From assembly GCA_963995505.1 (NCBI GenBank), contig OZ023192.1, positions 12,383,001 through 12,447,000 of the forward strand: DNA of 64,000 nucleotides, written 5' to 3'. Shown in pieces: positions 1-11,600 of this stretch. Position 1 is the first letter of the stretch, and the number at the start of each line of letters is the position of its first letter. This DNA is from Hypericum androsaemum. Lineage: Eukaryota; Streptophyta; Magnoliopsida; Malpighiales; Hypericaceae. The notes under the pieces are model-generated. The model made no database searches. It was given only the letters and a program-made list of their open reading frames with translations, and was not told the DNA's origin. Both the position numbers and the translations under genes were made by a program.

Positions 1-163
1 ATAGGGTATTTAGATAGGCGTCTAACTAACAACTCGATAAAAATAAAAAAACTAGAAATATAATTCAAATAAAATAATTTTGAACATGTCTTAACAAACT
101 AGGTAATTTTAAAATACCTATACTAAGTTTTTGCACACCAACCGATACACAATCTATATGAAA

Positions 164-277
164 CCAAAGAGCATTTGGCCTAGCGGCAGAAGGCGTAATA
201 AGATTTGACGACGGTCAAGTGTTCAAATTGTGACAAAGTGTAATTACTTGATGAAAAATTTTACCTTTAGAAAGAAT
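164..277 (+). mobile_element. tRNA-derived SINE (114 bp), copy C
   Basis: It is flanked by the exact 15-bp direct repeat acaatctatatgaaa at 149-163 and 278-292, a target-site duplication. Inside, ggcctagcggc (about 177-187) resembles a Pol III A box and gtgttcaaattg (about 220-231) a B box. The same insertion sits at 40318-40429 and 55486-55597. The matching position in the flank of copy D (near 17680-17700) reads straight through with no insert, which confirms the boundaries. The internal-promoter reading is by resemblance only. Confidence 0.75.
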
Positions 278-540
278 ACAATCTATATGAAAAAATTATT
301 TGAAATCCTGTATTTTTTATGTTTGTTTGAGACAAAGAATAAATTATGATCTAAATAATTGTAGTTAAATGAGTAATATCTATTCGACTTCTAAATCTAT
401 ATTGAACAAAGTCGACCCAAGTATTATTCATATTAAACCGTAACAAACTAAATATATCTTTCATACGTTTTTAAGATATATTTTATAAAGTTTATGTCCG
501 CAAATCTATTAACATTCCATATTAGGAGATTTATGTATAA

Positions 541-725
541 GGTCAACTTTCCGAAACAAGGTAATTGCTGCTTTTGGAAGTGTAATTATATTTTCAAACA
601 ATTGAAATATAGAAGTGTAGAAGGTTCATGTATAGGTCAGCCTTCCGAAACAAACATTTATTTATGTAAATGCTTGTTTTGAAAATGTAATTATATTTCC
701 AAACAATTGCAATACGAAAGTGTAA
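541..725 (+). promoter_or_regulatory. Duplicated promoter modules of PMEI copy C, both TATA boxes mutated
   Basis: Two tandem modules begin with ggtcaac/ggtcag (541 and 635). Each contains the ccgaaacaa...ttttg(g)aa dyad and runs to where intact copies have tataaaag. Here the boxes read tatagaag (about 607-614) and tacgaaag (about 713-720). Loss of both TATA boxes fits the pseudogene state of the downstream copy. Function is inferred from position and conservation in copies A, B and D. Confidence 0.55.
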
Positions 726-793
726 GGCTGTTGAAACATCATCTCTTATAACACAAGGAGACTAGAAATAAATCATACCCTTAAGCAACAACG

Positions 794-1315
794 ATGTCTT
801 CGATTGTCAACTTTTGTGCACTATTTGTACTTTTGTTGGTGTCCTTGATCACACAATCTTTGGTTATTTTCCAAGACGACATAAATGTAGTTTGCTCTGA
901 TTCTGAAATACGAGATCGTTTATTCTATTTTTCCTACATCAAATTTATCCCTGGCGTGTAATTTGCTAACTCATCGATCATCATCAAGACAATTGAAGTT
1001 ATAATCATCATCAAAGCCAAACAAACCTCCCAACAGATTGTGACATTTATAAATAAAAATCCACCTTATGACCCATATATTGCCTCATCAGAATGCAAGA
1101 CCAGCTATGTGAGTGTAATCGACAAATTGCAAGAAGCTCAAAAAGAATATGCGGCAATGGAGAGATTTCACTTTAAATATGTATTAAAGGCGGCTCTTCA
1201 ATCAATCGATGATTGCCAATATGTGATAGGAAAATACGAGCTTCTCTTTAAGAAGAGCAATTTAGATATTGGGAAAATTATTAGCATCATTTTGATGATA
1301 GATAAACATCTGTAA
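794..1315 (+). pseudogene. PMEI-like inhibitor, copy C (single internal stop)
   Basis: From the ATG at 794 the frame is collinear with intact copies A and B for 174 codons and ends at TAA 1313-1315. It encodes the hydrophobic leader, then VCSDSEIRD, but is stopped by TAA at about 959-961. The second PMEI cysteine is also lost: the codon that is TGT (FCF) in the intact copies reads TAT (FYF). After the stop the frame is open, and the third and fourth cysteines (SSECKTSY, SIDDCQYV) remain. So this is a recent pseudogene with no frameshift. An ORF starting at 1040 covers only its C-terminal half and is not a gene of its own. Confidence 0.85.
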
Positions 1316-2030
1316 TATAGCCCTCGATGGACTATTTAACGAGAATAACAGCCACATAACGCTTCAAAGTAATAAAGATGTTACCCCTATCTATTTAGCG
1401 ACTTAGATGACGATTGTATGAGGGTTTTTTTTCCGTAGATTGTTTGCTGATGTTTATTTAATAAAAATTTAAGAATTCCTTCTCGCGGGAAAATGCCGTC
1501 AAAAAATCTCAATATCGTCGTTCCCCAAAAAAATTTATAAGGTGAGTTAGGGTCAGAAGATATGGTATGGTTAAATTTTTATGAAATTCTAAATATTGAA
1601 TAGCAGGTAGAATAACATAATGTGAATTCGATACAATCAATTAATATTTAAAAATTAGGTCACCTAGAAGTATTAAACTCCATAATTTAACATTTGAAAA
1701 AAGCTTAATGATGTAAAGTCAATAACTAGTGGGTCCAGAATAATTCACCGACGTGCTTCTCACAAAATTATAGCCAAAACAACTATAAAAAAAGAGTACG
1801 AAGCAGTAATGAATTAGAAATGAACTTGGAGCGGGAACATTTATTCTAGATTAAATTAAAAAATTATATAAAAAATACATGGCTATCTATGAATAAACGA
1901 GTCATGCAACTCTACATTTACAAAAATCTTCATGCCTTTTTTTTAATATTTATGTATATATGTATAGTGGTTTCCCTAAATATTATTGAATAGAGGCTTC
2001 AGTTCAACAGGGTATGTTAGATATGTTCTC
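1316..2030 (+). other. 3' flank of PMEI copy C
   Basis: A noncoding, A+T-rich stretch homologous to 41498-42090 (copy A) and 56666-57215 (copy B), with an aataaa polyadenylation-like motif in the ttatttaataaaaattt context near 1455-1475. Homology stops after tattattgaat near 1990. Copy C lacks the G-rich tract found at the same place in A and B. No gene seen. Confidence 0.65.
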
Positions 2031-2039
2031 TTTGTGTTG

Positions 2040-3681
2040 TATACTTCTAAAAGCAGGGTCTTTTGCACGGATGGGGAGTGGGGCTGTTGATGGTGATAGT
2101 TCTAGTGGTGGGCTAGTGTCTCTCCAACCATAGGCGTTTGTGGCAACCGTGGTGGAGATCGGGCTGTCATTGACTAACCATAGGGAACGAGAGGTTGGTG
2201 CTGATCGTTACGTGGACATGTCTCGTGGGCATCTCCAAACAGATATGTCAAAGGCGAGGGAGGATGGTAGTGGTTCACGGGGTGGCGTGAAGGCGGTGGA
2301 TATAACAGACAAGGTAGGGAAGGCTGATGCATGGACCGGTGGAGGAATGAAGGAGGCTTGGCAGGGTCGGTCCTCTGCGGCTATAGTGCATTCCTCATGC
2401 AACCTGTTTAAGGGGCAGAGAGAGTCTTTGGAGTCAGTATTGAAGGGTGATCACTTTTTGTGATTATCAATGAGCGCTATCATGACGAACCGGCTACAGA
2501 TTGTGCACAACTTTCTTCCATTGGAAGGTTGGTGATGCCGAAGGGAACTGCACCATTCTTAATCAGTGAATTGCGATGTCGTTTACTGAAGCTATGGCAA
2601 AATTTAGTTTGAAAATTAAGTCTAGCTATGCTCTTCTTACAGCCTTGGGTTAGTGAGTTTTGACCGACCAAGATGTCTTCGTTGCTGGCCAAGGTATGGG
2701 TGAAATTGAAAGGGTTGAGTCTAGAGCATGTTCATTCGCTAATCATTTTAGGCTTGGCTATGGCCACTAGAAATCTACTTCAGATTGATTGTGATGCATT
2801 AAATAAAAGCTATGGTCATGATGTTTGGGTATTAGTAGAGGTGGACCTGGCAAAGGATCTTCAGGAGAAGGTTACGCTTCAAAGATAAAGAAAAGGCTCT
2901 TGAGTCAGGCTATCATATGAGCAGTTTTTAGATTTTTGCTTATTGTGCAAGATTACTGGGCATGCATTAACCAGTTATTGGAAGGCGCAAGTGGGTAAGA
3001 CGGTGGCATATATGGCCAGGAGTAATGAAGAGGCAGCAGCGGCTAAGACTTGGGTTGATCATTATGAGGGAAGCCGTGAGCCTCACGTAAGAGAGTAAGG
3101 GGCAAGGCCGACAAACTTTTAAGGGTCTTTGGATTGTAAAGAAAGGTCCTTGAGGTTACTACGAGGGTGACATTTCTGGGGTGCCAAGTAGAAAATGGCA
3201 CCAAGTTACTGGGTAAGGCAAACGATGATTTAGTGGGGGTTGCCCTCTCTCAGGGTTTGGAGTGAAAGTTGTTGTTGTCAAGTGAGGAAGAGTAGAATAG
3301 GGATCAGGATAGGGAATTACAGGTAGAGACCTTAGTGCGGACAAAAAAGGAGACCAAGTTTCAAATGATGCATATCATGGGCGGTAATGATCTGAGCAAG
3401 TTGGCTAGTTTGGAGTGATCAATTTCAGGAGAAGGGGGTGAGCATGGTACCGTTGGGCAGCCGGTTGGTAAGGATCAGAGAAACATGGGTTAGGGGGAAG
3501 GCAATGACCAGCCGAAATTATCTTTGATGTCGGAGGAGGATGTGGTGACAATTATAAATGGGGATGGTTTGGTGGAGCATGCTCACCCCGATTTGGTGGC
3601 AAAAGGAGAGCACATGCAGGATTTGGCTTTGGTGCCATATCGTGAGGCGATGAGAAATGCTGGTCTCACAGGTCTGTTACG
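2040..3681 (+). pseudogene. LINE ORF1 relic with DUF4283-like domain
   Basis: Scattered frames give the order expected of plant LINE-1-type ORF1: IGRLVMPKGT (near 2520), a degenerate middle, then AKVWVKLKGLSLEHV, LAMATRNLLQIDCDALNK and VDLAKDLQEKV (2680-2880). This is the DUF4283 RNA-binding-like region that normally precedes a CCHC knuckle. A second relic of the same family at 24584-25335 has IGRLVMPKGS and KVWIQFYGLGIEHV in the same order. Stops and shifts occur throughout and no ORF2 (endonuclease/RT) is visible. The 3' side is cut by the LTR at 3682. Confidence 0.7.
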
Positions 3682-4952
3682 TGACGAGCGTCTCGAAGCC
3701 CCTCAAAATAAACTGATATTTCGCGGCTTGTAAATTTGTAGTAAGCAAGGGAAGATACCGAGTTAGATCCAATGAGGGACGATATTCAATTAATCTAACA
3801 AAGAAAATAAAGATCGTACGAAATCAGCAAACACAAAAGAGAGTTGTAAGAATAAAAATCCATGAGAGAAAAGTGGCAGATTCGAGATCGAAGTACCACG
3901 ACAGGTTGGTTGATCACTAGATCACAAAAGATAATCTAACACATGTAGCAAGTAGGTGAAAATCTCCCGCAACCGTAAAGATACCACAAACATCCAATAA
4001 TTAACTAGCCAAACGACCGCCTAACTAGTTGTTTATCACATAATAGACAGAATATCAACCGATTTCTATTCTATAAGATAATAGCATTAAGAATAGATGT
4101 TCCTACTCCTAGCGATTATACTCAAAATCTTGGTATCTACAAACTAGCCTTACTTATTCCTAGTTAATTAATTTGGTAACTACCATTCCTAGCTGAATTA
4201 ACCTTGCTCAAAGTTCAATTCCTAACTGCAATCGCTAATCAAGAATCAAAGGCAAATCTGTTCAAGAATAAATTCACAAACGCAAACAATTCGAGAACAA
4301 TAACATGCACAAGAAAATAAGTAAATAGTAATGCATTAGAATGATGAAACAAGTTCCTCACAACCAAAACCTGGGTCTCCTTCCTCGAATCAACCTAGAG
4401 GTTTAGTTTCTCATAGTCATGACAAAGGAAAAAATAAGGTATATGTTCTCTAAAATAAAAAGTTTTTGTAAAAATAATTCTAGAGTGTTATATATAAGCC
4501 CTCCTAAGTGTAAGAACCTAGAGAAGCCATTTCAAGAGTCCTCTGCGTTGCATAAACCGAATTTCCAATATTGCTCCGAATATTCGTCAATAAAATCTGC
4601 CAGATTAGCCTTCAGTATTTTGGTCTTAAATTCCTCTTCCAATCTCCGATTGAAGCGTTCTTTATATGCACGAAACTAGGAAAGAAAGATCTTTAATTGT
4701 CTGTCAAATACACGTCCTCTAATTCGGCTCCTAAATTGACCAAAATTCTCTTTTACGTCAGCTGTCCCTGCTGGACTCCTTCTTCAAGTATAATTCCTTA
4801 CCAAATTTGCCTCCTTTTCCTACAATTTAGCACAAAAAACCCATTAGTCACCCAAAACTCAATTATTTACTAAAATGATACTAAACTAAAGACAAATATG
4901 CAAAAATAACTCACAATCCTATACGTTTAATGCGTGTTTTAGAGACACATCA
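3682..4952 (-). repeat. 3' LTR of the minus-strand gypsy-like element
   Basis: 1271 bp with TG...CA ends, matching 7551-8625 nearly collinearly; about 27 bp near 3810 is present only in the upper copy. On the minus strand the preceding sequence (4953-4985) is a purine-rich PPT candidate. Short ORFs inside (for example 4419-4679) are not conserved in the other LTR and are not genes. Confidence 0.8.
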
Positions 4953-6976
4953 AACATGTCCACACTTAAATTTTGCTTGTCCCCAAGCAAGACTCAAAAC
5001 TAAGACTTAGACTCAAGAGACTAAAGACTCAACTCTCAAGACAACAAAGCAAATCACTCAATATATAGACATGCAAATAGATATTGTCAACACGAGCACT
5101 TACATTTTAACCACACTGAATTAATAAACCATCAACAATAGACTATCCCTAGGAATCCTCATGCCAAGTCAATTTCACAATTCAAGTCAAGCCCACAAAT
5201 TAAAGTAGTTCCCCATAATTTTAATCATTCAAAAATTAGTGAAGATCACTAGAGACTCAACCTCAATACGCACAAGGCATGACAAGATATTAAGGCACTT
5301 ATAGCGCTGTTTAGCTTGGCCTCATCACAAAATATTTTAAGTTAGCATTGTTAGCACTCAAACTTGCATGGCACTTGGGACTTCACTCTTAGATGTCAAT
5401 AGGCCGGTTTACAACTTTTCATTGCTCCGATTGTACACCTATAACGATCCTCAAGCTCCATCCTAGTCAGGCCAGAGGTAACATCAACTCTAATTATTTA
5501 CCTGACTACTGCCCTTCCGCTAGCATTCATTCACATTCCACATTCCACATTTCAATTTTCCTTCATTCCTTTCCCATTCTTTTCAAACAATTTTTTCCTT
5601 TCAAAACTTAGAAGGGCAGCAAGTTTTGCTAAAACAGGTTTATGATACAGGTGGGAGTTGGTTACTACAGCTGTGCCACCCAAATTCTCTCAAGTGTTAT
5701 ATCAGTCTTGTACACATGTGGTCACTTAATCCAATTATGAGATTTTTTTGAAAAGTAAAAACTATTTCTCAATATGGGCTTTATCATATCCTTGCTTATT
5801 TCATCTTGGCATGAGCTTTCCTAAGGATCTTAAGTTGCTAAGGGGTCAAAAATTCAAGGTTGCAAGTTAAAGCAGGTGGTTGACTCGACACACAAAATAT
5901 ACTAAACATTTCAACTAAATATCCCCACGCTTAAAAAATAACATGTCCTCATGGTGTAGGTTGACTCTAAGTATGACATGAACAAACTGAAATAAAGATA
6001 CTAGTGACTCTCTACATACCCACACTTAGAAAATACCATGTCCTCATGAAGTAGGTTGACCTAAAAAAAATATAGAATAAAACACACAAGACATAACAAA
6101 GCACTAGAAAATGAAATACAATAAATAAATAAAATTAAACAAAACAAATGAATGAAGCATTGTACGTGTCGTGAATGTCGACTTGATTTGTGGCTACGAC
6201 TTTGTTCTTCTTTGGAGGCATGGTGACAATCGAAAAGATAATCCAAAGCAAATCGGCCGATGAAGTTTAACAAATTAATTGGCCGCCACTATTTTAGGAC
6301 TAAAAGTCTTGGACACGGAGAAAACATTGACAAAGTGGCTCCGAGAAATTTTCTCTCGGCTTGGAATTTGAGGTGAACGCGCCGGTTTGAATTATGTCCA
6401 CATGGCGGACTTTAAATAGAAATGCTTCAGCTATCGGCTCGGCTCGGCTTTAGGCACTGTCTGGATTGGGTTGGAACTTGGAAGAGACAAAGTCTCTGTT
6501 CACTTCATAGCGTGAAGTTTTAGTCGGGCCGAGTGGTTTTCGAGAAAGTATTTTCTCGTTTCGTGTAGCTCTGGTCGGCGCGAAAAGGGCCTTCAGCTTC
6601 TGTCAACTTCGTCGCGACGAAACTAGCTCGCTGCATCCATTTTCTAGCTTACGTATCTCTTTTTTTTTCCTGCAAAATTCAGACAGAATTAGAACTCAGG
6701 TCTCCCTAAAAAAAACTAAAAGAAAGTAAATTAAGAAAGTAAAATAAAAATAAAAATTATTCTGCTTCCCAATAAGCGGTAATTTAACGTCATTAGCTAG
6801 ACGCCTTTTCTTTTTCTTTCAATCGGGATTAAATATGTAACTTTGGTCCCGAATCTTCATTTTAACCTGGTAAGGTTGTGCAATCTTCCTCTTTATTTTT
6901 ACTCTTGGTGCATTGTCATCCTCTTCCACTATATCGAGTATGTATGCGTACTCAAATTAATACGGAAATATGTTAT
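4953..6976 (-). other. Noncoding 3' part of the element's internal region
   Basis: About 2 kb between the 3' LTR and the gag-like ORF. No frame of meaningful length or recognisable domain is seen on either strand. Short ORFs at 5393 and 6061 look like chance. Autonomous relatives carry protease, RT, RNase H and integrase here, so this region marks the element as dependent on other copies. Confidence 0.6.
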
Positions 6977-7459
6977 CTATATAGGGCCCACCAACTTTAA
7001 CTTTAAACTCCAATTTTGTTGTAATTTTGTTGGTGTCACCATAGGTAGCATGATCTCTAGTGATTCTTTGATGAGCTGCGGCACGATCATCACCTCACAT
7101 TCATCTTGTTCCTCTTTTTCGAAGTCTACCACTTCCTCTTCGTATTGTATCTCCACCTTTATTTCTTCCATCTCAAGCTCTTGGAACTCCACATTTTGTC
7201 GACTTGCCTTAATCTCTCTTATGGCAGCTGTAAGTCGGGATATATGCTCTTCAATATTTTTGATGCTCGCTTGAGTATTTTGAATACTTTGATTTGTAGC
7301 GATGGCCAAAGTCATAATAAGATCTTCCAATGATGAGTTGGATGTATGTTGTGGACGTGGTTGATAAATATGAGCATAAGGATCATGATTCCATTGAAAT
7401 CGATCTCCATAGTACTCTACATTGTAGTCAATCCATCCATCACAGTCAGGTTCAAGCAT
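6977..7459 (-). CDS. Gag-like protein of the non-autonomous gypsy-like element
   Basis: 160 aa, read from just inside the PBS-proximal LTR, the usual place of gag. The middle, SSLEDLIMTLAIATNQSI and TQASIKNIEEHISRLTAAI, resembles the heptad-rich spacer found in gag polyproteins of plant Tat/Athila-type elements. A strongly acidic tail follows (EFQELEMEEIKVEIQYEEE). There is no CCHC zinc knuckle and no protease. It is much shorter than a full gag, so it is either a reduced gag or a remnant. Native promoter activity would come from the LTR at 7551-8625. Confidence 0.55.
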   Translation of the reverse strand: MLEPDCDGWIDYNVEYYGDRFQWNHDPYAHIYQPRPQHTSNSSLEDLIMTLAIATNQSIQNTQASIKNIEEHISRLTAAIREIKASRQNVEFQELEMEEIKVEIQYEEEVVDFEKEEQDECEVMIVPQLIKESLEIMLPMVTPTKLQQNWSLKLKLVGPI

Positions 7460-7527
7460 AGAGGTTGGTGGACCTGCAAATGAAGCTCTATAGAATATTA
7501 GTTAGATCAATCAAATAAATCGAAACC

Positions 7528-7550
7528 TCCCCGGCAACGGTGTCAAATTT
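7528..7550 (-). promoter_or_regulatory. Primer-binding site, tRNA-Asp type
   Basis: Plus-strand ccccggcaacggtgtca corresponds to the 3' end of plant tRNA-Asp (canonical ending ...cggcgcca, recalled from memory) with a g>t change consistent with decay. It lies directly inside the LTR that starts TG at 7551, and it fixes the orientation of the element. Confidence 0.7.
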
Positions 7551-8625
7551 TGATGAGCATGTCGAAGCCCGTCAAAATAAACCAATATTTCGCGGCTTGC
7601 AAATTTGTAGTAAGCAAGGGAAGATATCGAGTCAGATCCAAGGAGGGACGATATTCAATTAATCTAACAAAGAAAATAAAGAAACTAAAATGGGGGGTTT
7701 TGGTGAGATTCAAGATCGTACGAAATCAACAAACACAAAAGAGAGTTGTGAGAATAAAAATCAATGAGAGAAAAGCGGTAGATTCGAGATCGGAGTACCA
7801 CGACAGGTTGGTTGATCACTGGATCAAAAAAGATAATCTAACACATGTAGCAAGTAGGTGTAAATCTCCCGCAACCGCAAAGAGACCACAAACATCCAAC
7901 AATCAACTAGCCAAACGACTGCCTAACTAGTTGTTTATCACCTAATAGACAGAATATCGACCGATTTCTATTCTATAAGATAATAGCATTAAGAATAGAT
8001 GTTCCTACTCTTAGTGATTATACTCAAAACCTTGGTATCTACAAACTAGCCTTACTTATTCCTAATTCATTAGTTTGGTAACTATCGTTCCTCACTGAAT
8101 TAACCTTGCTCCTAGTTCAATTCCTAACTGCAATGGCTAATCAAGAATCAAAGGCAAATCTGTTCAAGAATAAATTCACAAACTCAAACAATTCGAGAAC
8201 AATAATATGCACAAGGAAATAAGTAAATAGTAATGCATTAGAATGATGAAATAAGATCCTCACAACCAAAACATGGGTCTCCTTCCTCGAATCAACCTAG
8301 AGGTTTAGTTCCTCATAGTCATGACAAAGGCAAAAATAAGGTATATGTTCTCTGGAATAAAATGTTTTTGTAAAAATAAGTCTAGAGGGTTATATATAAA
8401 CCTTCCTAAGTGTAAAAACCTAGAGAAGCCTTTTCAAGAGTCCTCTGCGATGCAGAAACCAAATTTCCAATATTGTCCCGAATATTCGTCAGTATTTTGG
8501 TCTTAACGTCCTCTTCAAATCTCTGATTTAGGCGTTCTTTATATGCACGAAAGAGGAAAGAAAGATCTTAAATTATCTGTCAAATATGCGTCCTCTAATT
8601 CGGCTCCCAAATTGACCAAAATTTG
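7551..8625 (-). repeat. 5' LTR of the minus-strand gypsy-like element (outer end missing)
   Basis: Matches 3682-4743, then stops. The ~210 bp that completes the other LTR (4744-4952) is absent and unrelated sequence begins near 8626. The element is therefore truncated by a deletion or a later rearrangement, and no target-site duplication can be checked. Confidence 0.8.
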
Positions 8626-8878
8626 GCTATTAACAATTGTGACCATTACAAGGATATCACATCGACTTTTATCTCAGGATCGCAAGAAATGGAGTTAGAT
8701 TTTGGGTTTGAAGTGGTGGTGATATAGGAGAGGGATCGGCCAAGTACCTTTTGGGTTTCATATGCTTCCTGCATGAGGATTACTAGGGGATTCTTTTACT
8801 AGTTAATTTTCATGTAGTGTTTCTTTTCGTTTCTTTTACTTTGGTATAAAGGATGACTTATTTAAAAAAGAAAGACTT
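8626..8878 (+). other. Possible LINE 3' tail
   Basis: The segment runs into tataaaggatgacttatttaaaaaagaaag (8850-8876), an A-rich end of the kind seen at LINE 3' termini, and has no ORF. It may be the far end of the LINE whose ORF1 relic lies at 2040-3681, with the LTR element inserted between and much of the LINE deleted. This is inference only. Confidence 0.3.
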
Positions 8879-9866
8879 GTTTCTATTATTTTCCGGAGGA
8901 TGATGTACTTGATTAGGATCTAAAGTCGATCCAAGAGTTTAACTCTTTCTCTGTAAGATGAGATTGTCCCGTATTAAGTACATATAGGCTACATCAATCG
9001 TCCCCAAGATATAATAACTTTCTTACTTCAAGTTCGTAGCACAACAATTCTTAAAGCCTCAGTAAACCTTTAGATACTTGAAATATTCTTGAGAGAGCGA
9101 GAGAGAGAGAAGAGAATAACTATTGCTAAAGAAATATTATGTAATGAGTTGTTGGGATGATTTGAAAGTGAGGGGGGTAGGCCTATTTATAGGCAATGGA
9201 GGGTTGGAAGCAGGCACTTCTAAGGGGGCACGAATGTGGTATTCTGCACTTCTGAGGGATTACGAATATGGCCTGACCAACCCTTCACACACCCCTTCGG
9301 CCAGGCAGTTTGCTCGTTACTCTTCGGTGGGCATTCTGGACAAGCACCCTTTCGGCTAGGCATATACTCTCACTCCTTCGTGAGGCACCCCTTCGGCAGC
9401 CTAGCAAGCAGCCTGTAGCTTTTCGGAAGTGGGCAAAAATATTAAGGCTCCTCCAGATGATGCGTACACGCGAAGTACAAAGTGCGCCTCAAAGCGTCCA
9501 ACGTGCCATGTGCATACACACGTACGCATCACCTTTCCTCGCATCATGTCCGAGTTACCTTTCCAGGTGGTCCACTCATTCCTAGCTACCAAAAGGACAC
9601 CTCCTTATAAAGTGAGTTTCCTTTGCTCTCACTTCCAATGTGGGATTGGTGTCCCTCCTCCTTGAAAATTCTAACTTTAGGTTACAACTTTAGGCATTTG
9701 TTTCATTCATCCAAAATTAGATTTGAGAAAATAAATACACTTGAATTACGTACACGAAACATAGATTCCAAAATTGTATCTTAATTTAATTTTTATCGAA
9801 TAGAACCATTTGTTAAAATTGTACAAAGTTTGGTCTATTACCAACTTTATATGCCAATTTCCAACA
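8879..9866 (-). repeat. 3' LTR of a minus-strand copia element
   Basis: On the minus strand the LTR starts TGTTGG (9861-9866) after a purine-rich tract atatgggggat, and ends near 8879. Its reverse complement matches the solo LTR at 20671-21396, including stretches around cacctggaaa, tataaggag and the gactctttctc block. Several overlapping ORFs inside (9123-9665) are LTR sequence read in many frames, not genes. Confidence 0.75.
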
Positions 9867-10990
9867 ATCCCCCATATGAATGATGATTAATGCATGCTGA
9901 CACTTTTAAGAAAGTTTCGACGAATTATTATTGCATCGAGATAGGTAGCTTTTGGCTTTGAACCTTCTATTGTAAGATGCTATCAGATTTACTTGCTGGT
10001 CAGTGAACGCGATGTCTTGAACTGGTCAACTTTTTTGTAAACCAACATAATAACATTTACACAATAATATCTCTAATATCTTTAGTTCTCATGTTGTGTC
10101 CGTTTAGGCCATGGACCTTATCTTAGATTCATAAGTATTTTTTCATTTGAAGCAGCCTCACTTCACACTTATACAGGTGATCTCCTATCAAGAGTATCAT
10201 ATCATACTCTAACTTTATCTTGGTATAGAAATCATTAAAAGTATAAACGCTTAACCTAACCACATCTCTGTAGGTTAGTACTTGGGTAGCTTCTGAGCAT
10301 GGGATGGGTTCCAAGTGATTATCTTAAGCATCCATAACTTAGTTGTCTCATTGAACCAAGTTTGTGGGATCTCTACTCATCATGGTTGAGTTACTGGTAT
10401 GAACATTTTTTAATGTGTAGGTTTTAACCTCATTCCTCTCACTGCCTTATACATTTGATCTCTATTGATTCCTTTCGTCAAAGGATCAGCTATGTTGTCT
10501 TTAGACTTCACATAATTGATAGTAATTATACCACCAGAGATCAATTGTCTAATGGTGTTATGTCTACTATGGATGTGTCGAGACTTACAGTTATAAATAG
10601 TACTATGTGCTCTCCCGATTGCCATGGTTCAAGGTATATTTTAGGTACTTTATAACCCTTTCCAGAGCCAGCCAGTGATCCTTTCCTGGATTACTACTTC
10701 CCATGATTAGCATGTCGTCTACATACAGACATACAATCATGCAAGCATCAGATGTGCCTTTAATGTATATACATTTATCACACTCATTGATCTTAAAGCC
10801 ATTTGACATCATTGTTCTGTCTAATTTCTCATGTCATTATTTCGGCGCCTGTTTCAGCCCTTACAATGACTTGACCAGTTTGTATACTTTATGCTCTTGT
10901 CTGGGGGCAACAAACTCTTAAGGTTGTTCCATATATATCTCCTCTTCTAATTCTCCATTTATGAAAACTATTTTTACATCCATCTGATGT
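9867..10990 (-). pseudogene. Copia pol relic: reverse transcriptase and RNase H fragments
   Basis: Reading the minus strand from 10985 downward gives QMDVKIVFINGELEEEIYM, then GLKQAPK, CLYVDDMLIMGSSN (RT catalytic YVDD motif, about 10684-10725). Next come RNase H-side IGRAHSTIYNCKSRHI and VKSKDNIADPLTKG (10450-10620), the usual C-terminus of copia pol. YVDD passes straight into an RNase H-proximal segment (ERVIKYLKY), so several hundred bases are deleted. Stops interrupt the frame. Gag, protease and integrase are not seen on this side. Confidence 0.85.
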
Positions 10991-11480
10991 ATCTCAAGAT
11001 TATAGCTAGATGAAAAATCCTCTCTAAGAAAATAACAAAATTTCATTAATGTTTACCTGTACAGATGGAAAATCCTCTCTCATACATGGAAATTATTTCG
11101 TAGATGAAGAGCTATTGGAAAATATCTATGTGGCTTTAAGAGGGTGGCTTAACTACCTTTGGTTTTGGGGTGCAGGTAGATGAACCATTCTGATGGTTTT
11201 AAGTGTTTTAGGTCGCTTGCTGGGCCTCGTCTTTGTCTTGGGCTCTCTGGGTTTCCTGGATTTTTGTGGTGTTTTGGACTAATTGTATTGTTCATGGACT
11301 TGTCTTTATTTGCCTTATTTACTGCGTTTTACGTGGTTAATGAGGTAAATTTGGACATTTTGTAATTGTGCAGTCTAAAAAGAACTTTGTACTCGTTATA
11401 ATATCAACGGTATTTTTTCTCTGATATGGTTTTTTCCCATTGAATTTTATTACTACATCAGAATTTTGAAAAAACTGGAG
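10991..11480 (+). other. Unassigned interspersed-repeat sequence (possible LINE 3' end)
   Basis: No long frame. T-rich text around 11370-11460, with tttgtactcgttataat, resembles the 3' untranslated end of plant LINEs, but no polyA or target duplication can be fixed. PMEI copy E homology begins shortly after. Confidence 0.3.
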
Positions 11481-11600
11481 ATCGCGAGATTGCGAGTTCT
11501 CGTTTCGACATATATTATTTATAAAAATTTAACCTTTTCAAAAAAAATTCATCGATAAGAATATAGAGAGGTTGAAAATAAATCACACCCTAAAACAACA

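Larger units (their letters stand above)
1..793 (+). other. 5' flank of PMEI copy C, homologous to flanks of copies A, B and D
   Basis: The segment aligns by eye with 40125-40975 (copy A) and 55290-56143 (copy B), and more loosely with 17510-18274 (copy D). It is A+T-rich and noncoding and holds the SINE and promoter modules listed separately. The window begins inside this repeat unit, so its true left boundary is not visible. Confidence 0.8.
3682..8625 (-). mobile_element. Non-autonomous gypsy-like (Tat/Athila-like) LTR element with gag-like ORF only
   Basis: Direct repeats at 3682-4952 and 7551-8625 flank 2.6 kb of unique sequence. Minus orientation is shown by ccccggcaacggtgtca at 7530-7546. 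This is close to the 3' end of tRNA-Asp, so the PBS lies on the minus strand beside the LTR at 7551. The lower LTR begins TG at 3682 and ends CA at 4952 on the plus strand. The interior has only a short gag-like ORF; no protease, RT, RNase H or integrase is readable. Upper-LTR homology stops near 8625, about 215 bp short, so its outer end is deleted. Lineage assignment is inference from the PBS and layout. Confidence 0.75.

Noticed and set aside
11180..11365. 61-aa ORF with hydrophobic residues
   Set aside because: No homology recognised, no promoter; lies in repeat-derived T-rich sequence.
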